40,863 bases of DNA from Muribaculaceae bacterium (GTDB lineage Bacteria > Bacteroidota > Bacteroidia > Bacteroidales > Muribaculaceae), in NCBI GenBank assembly GCA_023666885.1, contig JAMPBB010000001.1:165874-206736 (forward strand), in the 5' to 3' direction. Below the pieces are notes generated by a model. The model was not told the DNA's origin. It worked only from the letters and a program-made list of their open reading frames with translations, and searched no databases. Of this stretch, positions 33,498 through 40,863 are shown one piece after another. A program made the translations under genes and the position numbers. Within the stretch, counting starts at the first letter, position 1, and each line of letters opens with the position of its first letter.

Positions 33498-36056
33498 CTA
33501 ATATGAAAGTGTCAGCTCATCTACCCACAGCTCGCTGCCTGTAGAGGTAGCTGTGCGCATATTGGCTGCCGTGACCACATGTGCTGTTTCGTACTCTATA
33601 CTGCCTATACGGTCCGTGCTTGCCACCATGACGCATAGCCGCGTGGCCTTTATGTCATCATGATTATATTCAAGCGGCACACTGAATGCCGTGAAGCTCG
33701 TTACGGGTATGAGCTTGCACTCGCCTTGAGCTATGACTATGTCAATGCCATCAATCTTGCCTATGAGCTCCACACGTATCAAGCCGCGGTCCGATGGCAG
33801 TAGCGTACAAGGCAGGTATTTATAGAATCCGTTTAGTGCCGACGGACGTGCCGCGAAAGGTATCCCCTCATCATACACCTCCTGTCCTGAAGGTGACTGG
33901 AACGTATAGCTGCCAAGGAATGCCTTACCGGCAGCCCGGTGTGCTATATCCGGTATGATACGGCTGTATGGTACATATGGCTGTGACTCCTGAAGATAGG
34001 GCTTGATCTCGCTTCCGTGCGCATCCCATGCCACACTCTGTACCTTCAGTGAGTACCCGTAGTAGGCATCTTCCGATGTGTAAGCTGATGGCTGCATGTA
34101 CCATGTATTGTGTACGGATGATGCCGTGCAGAAGGTTTTGCTGTTAGTGTTGGCCCATCCTTTTGGCTCCTGAAGCCTATAGTCGGTACGGTTCTGTCCG
34201 TTGTATATAGGCACTATGCTTTGCGAGTACACCCCGCCGCTGGGAAGGCCCGTATACTTAATGCCGTCCTTTACATCATCAAATCCGCCATTGGTAAGGC
34301 TGTAACAATACTCTGTATATTCGTATACCGGTTCACAATAATCAGCCTCGGATGCAGGAAATTCAAACACTGAGGCTTTGAATGAGTACCTACGTGCCGG
34401 TTCAAGACCGGTTACCGTAACGCGCCCATTTGCTTCATCGCGGTTTATGGCCTGGACACGCACACCGTCAGCATAAACATGCAGCATAGAGGTAATCAGC
34501 GCCGTAAGCTCCGGATCAGCGGCATGTACCGTAACGATGGCTCTGAGTGCAAAAGCGTTGATGCTTATGGTATATTTCGGCGACACACGCTGCCGTACCG
34601 TACGCCCTATTTCCGAGCCGCAATAATCTATCCGCACTATGAACGGAGCATTGCCTTCCGGCACCCGGTAACGTACGGTGTATTCATTCGGCTCGCCGGC
34701 CGGTGCAATCGATTCAATGGCGCTTTCCGTCCACTTTTTACCGGTAAGATCAGTGGTAAAGACGGTTATATTGTCATTTATAGGAACTACGGAGTGTACC
34801 GTGAGCTCAGCCACATCCACACCCACTACCACATCTGACGCTGACTTGAGAGCCACTGAGGCAGAATTCACTTTAATGGAAGCATTAAGCGGATCCGATA
34901 TTTTTCTGTTCCTGCTTACAGCCACAAAAGTAAAAGCCGTTTCTTCTGACTGCCCTGACACAAGCCTGAGCCGTGCAGGAAGCTCGGAAAAATCCACCCG
35001 GACATTATCATCAGCCGTTTGCGTCACCGACATACCCATACGCTCCATGATAGCGGATTCATCATCGGACATATGGAGCATATCCATCTCAGCCGGCCAT
35101 CCGGCTCGCTGAAGGTATGCGGATGCCGTGGTGAGTATGAGCCGTGATATATCAGAGCCGGATACGGCCACTGCCAAATCACCCTCATACTCCACACCTT
35201 CAGTAACCGACAGCGGCACCCCGGGTGTAAATCCTACAGGCGAAATTGCAGGAGCGGCTGAATTTATGAATTCAGGAGTAAGAGCTATGTTGATATCATC
35301 AGTCACTATGCGCTGGTCAAATGACAGGTTTATTACCGTCACGCCATCCGATGCCCGCTCTGAGGCATCAATGGTGACATAATACAAATGCGCCGGCAAT
35401 GCATCGGCCACCGTAGCTGCCTCAAACCGCACCCTCTCACCGGAAGGCAGTGTCATATACATTTCAAACGTAAGTTCACCGGCCTGAAGATATATGGGAC
35501 GGCTCTCCGTGGCCGGATATTCCAAATATGCACCTCCGGCACTATGTATAATGGCACCGAAATCACTGAAACGGGTCCTGAACGCATCCGTATATTCCAC
35601 ACGGAACAGTGTGGATATGAGCTTGCACTCAAGCTGCGGCTCCACGGTCTGTCCGGCTGCTACCACCAGACTTGTTTCCGCCATAAAACGTGGCGAATCA
35701 AAGCCCTCGCTGTCACGGCTGTCATAAGATACCGCTACGGTATATTCACCCGGCTCATATGGCGTATCCGTATCATATTCACTTATCGAGCTCCATGTAT
35801 GCCCGTACTCCCCATCAGCCGAAGCCACGGTGAGCGACAAATCATTTACGTCAGGCACATGCACAATCATATCATGCATCACCTCGCCCGATACAAGCGT
35901 AACAGAGGGGTCAATGCTAACCACCGGGCGGATAAGTCCTATACCGCCACGCAATTCCGTAGACGCCTCGCCACATCCGGCCATAAACAATGACAACAGG
36001 ATGACAGCCAAGATATAGCTTCGCCTTATAAATGACGTGTCAGCAAACATCTGCAT
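33498..36056 (-). CDS. DUF4493 lipoprotein with PCMD-like C-terminus
   Basis: The preferred start (36056, or 36050) gives an 852-aa protein with a charged signal peptide and lipobox LFMAGC; the open frame extends 16 codons further upstream without adding a signal. The first part (about 35-250 after the lipid Cys) resembles DUF4493, a Bacteroidetes surface domain. Several fibronectin/Ig-like strands follow. The last 270 residues look PCMD-like: GKAFLGSYTF, IPFAARPSALNGFYKY and the ending GSELWVDELTLSY parallel the PCMD lipoprotein two genes beyond. It heads the leftward run. Binding of surface polysaccharide or adhesion is inference. Confidence 0.82.
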   Translation of the reverse strand: MQMFADTSFIRRSYILAVILLSLFMAGCGEASTELRGGIGLIRPVVSIDPSVTLVSGEVMHDMIVHVPDVNDLSLTVASADGEYGHTWSSISEYDTDTPYEPGEYTVAVSYDSRDSEGFDSPRFMAETSLVVAAGQTVEPQLECKLISTLFRVEYTDAFRTRFSDFGAIIHSAGGAYLEYPATESRPIYLQAGELTFEMYMTLPSGERVRFEAATVADALPAHLYYVTIDASERASDGVTVINLSFDQRIVTDDINIALTPEFINSAAPAISPVGFTPGVPLSVTEGVEYEGDLAVAVSGSDISRLILTTASAYLQRAGWPAEMDMLHMSDDESAIMERMGMSVTQTADDNVRVDFSELPARLRLVSGQSEETAFTFVAVSRNRKISDPLNASIKVNSASVALKSASDVVVGVDVAELTVHSVVPINDNITVFTTDLTGKKWTESAIESIAPAGEPNEYTVRYRVPEGNAPFIVRIDYCGSEIGRTVRQRVSPKYTISINAFALRAIVTVHAADPELTALITSMLHVYADGVRVQAINRDEANGRVTVTGLEPARRYSFKASVFEFPASEADYCEPVYEYTEYCYSLTNGGFDDVKDGIKYTGLPSGGVYSQSIVPIYNGQNRTDYRLQEPKGWANTNSKTFCTASSVHNTWYMQPSAYTSEDAYYGYSLKVQSVAWDAHGSEIKPYLQESQPYVPYSRIIPDIAHRAAGKAFLGSYTFQSPSGQEVYDEGIPFAARPSALNGFYKYLPCTLLPSDRGLIRVELIGKIDGIDIVIAQGECKLIPVTSFTAFSVPLEYNHDDIKATRLCVMVASTDRIGSIEYETAHVVTAANMRTATSTGSELWVDELTLSY

Positions 36057-36219
36057 ATGATTTTTCCATACAAGCAGCACTTCATGAGCGCTACAATGAG
36101 CCATGAAGCAAAAATTTGTGTAAAGTTAATGCTAATTTGGTTAACATTGGGGCGCCTAACGCTTAAAAGACGTTAATACGGCGTTTGGATGCTCATCTCT
36201 TCGTATCTTCGCAGTCATT

Positions 36220-36906
36220 ATGAAGCACTATATCAAATCAATGATGCTGTTTGCATGGCTCATGTCCATGGCATCTACCTCGTATGCATTCAATCTGAAA
36301 GACCTCCTGAAGGCCGCCTCCGGAAGTGACTCCACCACCACTGACACCTCATCATCATCGGGCTCTTTGGGCAACATACTCGGCAACCTTCTATCCACTG
36401 ACAAGCTCACCGTAAGCTCATTGGTGGGCAGTTGGCAATACTCGGCTCCGGCTGTAACGTTCCGCAGCAGCAATCTGCTCATGAAGGCCGGTGGCGCAGC
36501 TGCCACAGGAACCATTGAGAAAAAGCTTGAGCCGTACTACACCACGGCCGGACTGACATCATTAAAGCTCACCGTGAATGCTGACAGCACTTTTGTAATG
36601 AACCTTAAGCGAATCAGCCTCAAGGGCAGCATATCAGAAGCCACAGGCGGCACTGACGGAGCCAATTTCTCATTTAAATTCAAGGCACTCGGCACACGCA
36701 CCATAGGCAGCCTTGATGCATATATGACCAAGAATGCTTCCGGGGAGATCACGCTTACATTTGATGTGTCCAAGCTCTTAGCCCTACTTGAAAAAATAAG
36801 CGTTATCACCAATAACAAGACAGCACAGGGACTCACCTCCATACTCACACAGTATGACGGCGTTTGTGCCGGATTCTCACTGAAAGCTGCCGCATCCACT
36901 CACTGA
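36220..36906 (+). CDS. DUF4923 lipocalin-like secreted protein
   Basis: This 228-aa protein has a signal peptide (to about SYAFN) and no lipobox Cys. A Ser/Thr/Asp-rich stretch (about 35-50) is followed by a lipocalin-like region opening with LVGSWQYSAPAVTF (about 68-81), the family's GxW strand. Function is unknown. A degenerate -7 box (TATCTTCG, 36204-36211) precedes it. It diverges from the DUF4493 operon across a 163-bp region and is followed 13 bp later by the GH2 gene. Confidence 0.85.
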   Translation: MKHYIKSMMLFAWLMSMASTSYAFNLKDLLKAASGSDSTTTDTSSSSGSLGNILGNLLSTDKLTVSSLVGSWQYSAPAVTFRSSNLLMKAGGAAATGTIEKKLEPYYTTAGLTSLKLTVNADSTFVMNLKRISLKGSISEATGGTDGANFSFKFKALGTRTIGSLDAYMTKNASGEITLTFDVSKLLALLEKISVITNNKTAQGLTSILTQYDGVCAGFSLKAAASTH

Positions 36907-36919
36907 CACATTACATACC

Positions 36920-39580
36920 ATGAAAATACTGCTTGCCTGTCTTTTAACGCTCCTCTCCGTATCAGGGGTATCCGCATCGCACAATCCGGAGTTTTCCACT
37001 GCCGGCTTTTTCAATATGGACGGCACCGGACGCCACGTTTACAGCATGAACCCGGCATGGCGCTTCCATAAGGAAGCCGCAACAGGTGCCGAGACAAAAG
37101 AATTCGATGACAGCGGTTGGCCCGTAGTTTCACTTCCTGACGGCATAGAGCTGCTCCCGGCTGAGGCAAGCGGATGCATAAACTATCAGGGCGAGGTCTG
37201 GTACCGTAAGCATTTCACACCGGACTCCACCCTGTCAGGCAAGAAACTGTTCCTGCACTTCGAGGGCATTATGGGCAAGAGCCGCGTATACGTCAACGGG
37301 CAGCTCCTCAGCGAGCATTTTGGCGGATACCTGCCTGTGGTAATAGATGTGAGCCATGCGCTTAACTTCAATGCCGACAACGTAATATCAGTATGGGCCG
37401 ACAACAGCAACGACCCTGCATATCCTCCGGGCAAGCCGCAGGAGGCGCTGGACTTCACATACTTCGGCGGCATATACCGCGACTGCTGGCTGATAGCTCA
37501 CAATGATGTTTTCATAACCGACCCTACATATGAGAATACCGCAGCCGGTGGAGGCTTGTTTGTGGCATATGACAATGTCAGTGACGCATCGGCCGATATT
37601 CTGCTAAAGACACATGTGCGCAATGACGGAAACAGAAGGAAGTTTAGCGGAAAAATCGAATACCGCCTGCTTGAACCCGATGGCAATGAAGTGGCTTCTT
37701 GGTCCAGACCCATTAATATCAACAAAGGGGGTGCCGTACACACTTCAAGCAAGTTTACGCTTAGGGATCCGCACCTTTGGAGCCCTGACGATCCGTATCT
37801 TTACAATCTCATAGTGCGTGTGATTGACAGCAATGGAACCGTGAACGACGGATACCGCCGACGCATAGGCATACGCAGCATAGAGTTCAAGGGTAAGGAC
37901 GGATTTTGGCTTAACGGCAAGCCTTACGGCAGTCCGCTAATAGGTGCCAACAGGCATCAGGACTTTGCCATCATAGGCCATGCACTCCCCAACAGCCTGC
38001 ACTGGCGCGATGCCAAGAAGCTGCGCGATGCCGGGCTGCGCGTGATACGCAATGCCCACTGTCCTCAGGATCCGGCATTTATGGACGCATGTGATGAGCT
38101 CGGACTCTTCGTAATAGTCAACACCCCGGGATGGCAGTTCTGGAACGATGCCTCGGAATTTGCTGACCGTGTGTACTCTGACATACGCAATATGGTGCGC
38201 CGCGACAGAAATCATCCATGCGTATGGATGTGGGAGCCCATACTGAACGAAACGTGGTATCCGGCTGACTTTGCCAAAAAAGCATTGGATGTGGTAAACG
38301 AGGAGTATCCCTATCCCTACTGCTACTCCGGATGCGACAATCACGCCCGTGGAAGCGAGTATTTCCCTGTACGATTCGCCCATCCGGCCACAGGCAACAA
38401 TGATGACAACGAAACCAGCCCGGACGCAAACCTAAGCTATTTTACCCGCGAATGGGGCGACTGTGTGGACAACTGGAGCTCGCACAACTCCCCGAGCCGT
38501 GTGGCTCGCAACTGGGGCGAACATGCCATGCTGGTACAGGCCCGGCATTACGCCTCGCCATCATATAAACGCACATGCTTCGAAACTCTGTATCAGACGG
38601 GGCCGCACCACGTAGGTGGATGCCTGTGGCATTCATTCGACCATCAGCGCGGTTATCATCCGGACCCGTTCTACGGAGGCATCATGGACATGTTCCGTCA
38701 GCCTAAGTACTCGTACTATATGTTTACGGCACAGCGCCCGTCCACTATGGCAGAACGCATCTACGATACCGGCCCCATGGTATATATAGCCCATGAAATG
38801 ACACCGTTCTCGCCATCTGACGTCACGGTGTATTCCAACTGTGATGAGATGCGCCTCACCTTCAATGCCGGAGGCGTGACGCACACATATACACGCGAAT
38901 CGGCCACCGGTGCAATGCCCTCACCTATCATAACTTTCAAGGACGTATATGACTTTATGACGGACAAGGCACTGACCATGGATGAGCGCCGCCCTGATGA
39001 CGTAATGCTCACCGCCGAAGGCCTGATTGACGGCAAGGTAGTGGCCACCCACACCGTGCGTCCGGCACGACGCCCCGAACGGCTGAATCTGCGCATAGAT
39101 GATGAAGGCACCGGACTGACAGCCGACGGTTCCGATATAGTAACCGTAATAGCTGAAATAACTGACCGCAACGGCAATGTCAAGCGGCTAAACAATTCCA
39201 CCGTGAAGTTTGACATAGAAGGTGAGGGGCGTATAATAGGCTCCGCCAACATTCAGGCTAACCCGGTACCCGTAAAATGGGGCACCGCACCGGTACTGAT
39301 ACAGTCTACCCTCAATCCCGGTAAGATTAAAGTCAAGGCAAGTGTAACATTTGAAGGGCTCCAGACCCCTGTAAGCGGCGAGCTTGAATTCGAGAGCAAA
39401 CCCACCAATCGGCATCTTCTTTACGATACAAATGAAGCACAGGCTCTTTCCACATCATCGGCCATGGCTACCCCGGCGCAAGGATCATCGTACGACAAGG
39501 AACAGATGCTCATCAAACGCCAACAGAACGAACGGGCGCTGAAAGAAGTAGAGCGCCAGCAGAGCGACTTCGGTGAATAA
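36920..39580 (+). CDS. secreted GH2 glycosidase (beta-galactosidase-like)
   Basis: This 886-aa exported enzyme (signal peptide to about 19) hydrolyses beta-linked sugars. Domains in order are a jelly-roll sugar-binding domain (about 40-200) with VYVNG and the FGGIYRD signature, an Ig-like domain (about 205-320), a TIM barrel (about 325-620), and Ig-like C-terminal domains (about 690-850). The last 30 residues are helical and charged. The acid/base is probably Glu444 in ILNETW, and the nucleophile Glu511 in REWGD. A beta-galactosidase is most likely, but beta-mannosidase or beta-glucuronidase cannot be excluded. It follows DUF4923 by 13 bp. Confidence 0.9.
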   Translation: MKILLACLLTLLSVSGVSASHNPEFSTAGFFNMDGTGRHVYSMNPAWRFHKEAATGAETKEFDDSGWPVVSLPDGIELLPAEASGCINYQGEVWYRKHFTPDSTLSGKKLFLHFEGIMGKSRVYVNGQLLSEHFGGYLPVVIDVSHALNFNADNVISVWADNSNDPAYPPGKPQEALDFTYFGGIYRDCWLIAHNDVFITDPTYENTAAGGGLFVAYDNVSDASADILLKTHVRNDGNRRKFSGKIEYRLLEPDGNEVASWSRPININKGGAVHTSSKFTLRDPHLWSPDDPYLYNLIVRVIDSNGTVNDGYRRRIGIRSIEFKGKDGFWLNGKPYGSPLIGANRHQDFAIIGHALPNSLHWRDAKKLRDAGLRVIRNAHCPQDPAFMDACDELGLFVIVNTPGWQFWNDASEFADRVYSDIRNMVRRDRNHPCVWMWEPILNETWYPADFAKKALDVVNEEYPYPYCYSGCDNHARGSEYFPVRFAHPATGNNDDNETSPDANLSYFTREWGDCVDNWSSHNSPSRVARNWGEHAMLVQARHYASPSYKRTCFETLYQTGPHHVGGCLWHSFDHQRGYHPDPFYGGIMDMFRQPKYSYYMFTAQRPSTMAERIYDTGPMVYIAHEMTPFSPSDVTVYSNCDEMRLTFNAGGVTHTYTRESATGAMPSPIITFKDVYDFMTDKALTMDERRPDDVMLTAEGLIDGKVVATHTVRPARRPERLNLRIDDEGTGLTADGSDIVTVIAEITDRNGNVKRLNNSTVKFDIEGEGRIIGSANIQANPVPVKWGTAPVLIQSTLNPGKIKVKASVTFEGLQTPVSGELEFESKPTNRHLLYDTNEAQALSTSSAMATPAQGSSYDKEQMLIKRQQNERALKEVERQQSDFGE

Positions 39581-39590
39581 TGATACGAAT

Positions 39591-39622
39591 ACAGGCCTGA
39601 TGCTATTGGGCATCAGGCCTGT
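39591..39622. terminator. strong bidirectional hairpin between GH2 and the small lipoprotein gene
   Basis: A perfect 13-bp stem ACAGGCCTGATGC (39591-39603) / GCATCAGGCCTGT (39610-39622) has a 6-nt loop. It lies between two convergent genes. Neither side has a long T run, so it may act as a termination or mRNA-end stabilising structure. Confidence 0.75.
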
Positions 39623-39650
39623 ACCGATCAAAAAGTGTGTTTCCGAAATT

Positions 39651-40154
39651 TTACTTGAATGTAATGTCGGTCTGCATGGAAGTCCTTGCTCCGGCACCTG
39701 AAGGAATATCTGCGGCATCGGCCACCACATTTACAGTAATACCGGCGGCTGCCGAGGCCAGTTCAGAACCTTCCTGAGCTATGTCCATAAGCATGGTCAA
39801 GCTATGTGCGCCCACATTGGCGTCATCAGTAGGAACACTGATACGGTACGGAGGCACGGGATTCAGATTCATGATGGCTCCGTTAGGAAGTGTGAAGGAA
39901 TAAGGTATCCCATCCCACCAGTATGATACGCCTCCTACTATACCGGCATTCTTACCGGCACGGTTCGAAGTCAGATACACGGAGTCGACCACAAGGGTAT
40001 CGCCCTGCACTACGTAGACCTGACGGTCCACTACGCTTCCGTTCTTATATGTCACGTTCAGAGTCACATCCGGCAGATTCTTGTCATCGTCCGAACATGC
40101 AGCCGCAAGAGCGAGAAGCGGCAATGCCAACAATAAATAAACAAGCTTTTTCAT
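39651..40154 (-). CDS. small lipoprotein of unknown function
   Basis: This 167-aa protein has a signal peptide and lipobox ALAAAC followed by SDDDK, an acidic stretch reminiscent of the surface-export signal of Bacteroidetes lipoproteins. The remainder alternates strands and turns like one or two Ig-type beta sandwiches (YVVQGDTLVV, GVSYWWDGIPYSFTLP). I do not recognise a named family. It starts 39 bp after the clpB stop on the same strand and could be co-transcribed with clpB; I see no clear promoter in that gap. Confidence 0.8.
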   Translation of the reverse strand: MKKLVYLLLALPLLALAAACSDDDKNLPDVTLNVTYKNGSVVDRQVYVVQGDTLVVDSVYLTSNRAGKNAGIVGGVSYWWDGIPYSFTLPNGAIMNLNPVPPYRISVPTDDANVGAHSLTMLMDIAQEGSELASAAAGITVNVVADAADIPSGAGARTSMQTDITFK

Positions 40155-40193
40155 AATAGTAATTAAGAGATTAAGATAATATATAGTATGTAA

Positions 40194-40863
40194 TTAGTTC
40201 TTGAATATCAAGTCATCGCCCTCCACGTCTATCACTATGGGTGTATCCTTGTCAACTTTCTGCGCCAGAATATCCTTGGACAGACGGTTAAGCACCAGGC
40301 GGTGTATGACACGCTTCACCGGACGGGCACCGAATTCCGGGTCATACCCTTCCTCGGCCAGATAATGAAGAGCGGCAGGAGTAACCTTAAGTATCACACC
40401 GTTACGCTCAAGCATCTTGCGCACGCTGTCTATCTGCAATCCCACTATCTCTTCTATCTCTTTCTGATTAAGCGGGGTAAACATGATAATTTCATCAATA
40501 CGGTTCAGGAACTCCGGACGTATGGTCTGTTTGAGCATATCCAGAACCTGCGTCTTGGTCTGCTCTATAGTTTCATCACGGTTCTCATCGGTCATCTTGG
40601 AGAAGTTGTCGCGGATCACGTTCGAGCCCATGTTTGAGGTCATTATGATAATGGTATTCTTGAAGTTGACAAGGCGTCCCTTATTGTCAGTAAGGCGTCC
40701 GTCATCAAGCACCTGAAGCAGCACATTGAACACATCAGGGTGAGCCTTCTCTATTTCATCAAACAGCACCACGCTATAAGGCTTCCTGCGCACGGCCTCC
40801 GTAAGCTGACCGCCTTCATCGTATCCTACATATCCGGGAGGCGCTCCTACCAGACGTGACACC
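40194..40863 (-). CDS. clpB: ClpB disaggregase, C-terminal part (runs off the right edge)
   Basis: This is the last 223 codons of a Clp/Hsp100 ATPase, open at the right edge (the first in-window codon set reads VSRLVGAPPGYVGYDEGGQL). Present are the second AAA module from the pore loop GYVG onward, Walker B VVLFDEIEKAH, sensor 1 TSNMGS, LNRIDEIIMF, and the D2 small domain with GARPVKR. ClpB with DnaK rescues aggregated proteins in the cytosol. The absence of a Cys4 zinc finger cannot be used here. The ending DLIFKN and spacing fit ClpB better than ClpC, but the N-terminal half would settle it. Confidence 0.9.
   Translation of the reverse strand, partial: VSRLVGAPPGYVGYDEGGQLTEAVRRKPYSVVLFDEIEKAHPDVFNVLLQVLDDGRLTDNKGRLVNFKNTIIIMTSNMGSNVIRDNFSKMTDENRDETIEQTKTQVLDMLKQTIRPEFLNRIDEIIMFTPLNQKEIEEIVGLQIDSVRKMLERNGVILKVTPAALHYLAEEGYDPEFGARPVKRVIHRLVLNRLSKDILAQKVDKDTPIVIDVEGDDLIFKN

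Noticed and set aside
35388-35993. Rightward 201-aa open frame
   Set aside because: It is antisense to the DUF4493 lipoprotein gene, whose reading frame is continuous and has a signal peptide. No recognisable motif is present.

Overview
The window is chromosomal DNA from a member of the Bacteroidales, most likely a Muribaculaceae-type gut bacterium. The evidence is the repeated Bacteroidetes promoter form (TTTG, 19-21 nt, TAnnTTTG), an intact sprA next to ruvA, the nspC spermidine branch, a Ser-type sulfatase, and several families largely confined to this order (PCMD, DUF4493, DUF4923, 'xSC' lipoproteins). The genus is inference. Most genes are housekeeping or cell-envelope genes of moderate GC. 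Two short accessory cassettes stand out.

Left part (1-8.2 kb). A leftward HtrA-type periplasmic protease gene is followed by an AT-rich cassette encoding an AAA ATPase/DUF4143 protein. Beyond that cassette lies a second, diverged copy of the htrA 3' end and its terminator. The ATPase promoter is bracketed by two identical 34-bp repeats, each holding a palindrome. Next come an NlpC/P60 lipoprotein and tcdA (translationally coupled), a small lipoprotein, and tRNA-Pro(UGG). Then a zeta-toxin-like kinase and a small partner protein lie between a secreted endonuclease/exonuclease/phosphatase (EEP) gene and a short copy of that gene's 3' end.

Middle (8.2-30.3 kb). Rightward runs are: sulfatase - TM2 protein - metA; ruvA - sprA (type IX secretion translocon, 2499 aa) - ABC-F ATPase - trkH - trkA; and pcrA/uvrD - nspC - family 2 glycosyltransferase - radC. 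Leftward genes for an RluA-family pseudouridine synthase and a DUF805 membrane protein meet these runs tail to tail, with overlapping 3' ends.

Right part (30.3-40.9 kb). A leftward four-gene run encodes a DUF4493 lipoprotein, two paralogous small outer-membrane-barrel-like proteins and a PCMD lipoprotein. It faces a rightward pair, a DUF4923 lipocalin-like protein and a GH2 glycosidase. A strong hairpin separates the GH2 gene from a small lipoprotein and the 3' part of clpB, which runs off the right edge.

The best candidates for undescribed biology are three. First, the self-contained ATPase/winged-helix/nuclease-fold cassette with twin operators. Second, the fact that both accessory cassettes sit 3' of a chromosomal gene and are followed by a copy of that gene's tail. 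Third, the double-lipoprotein/double-barrel surface operon.
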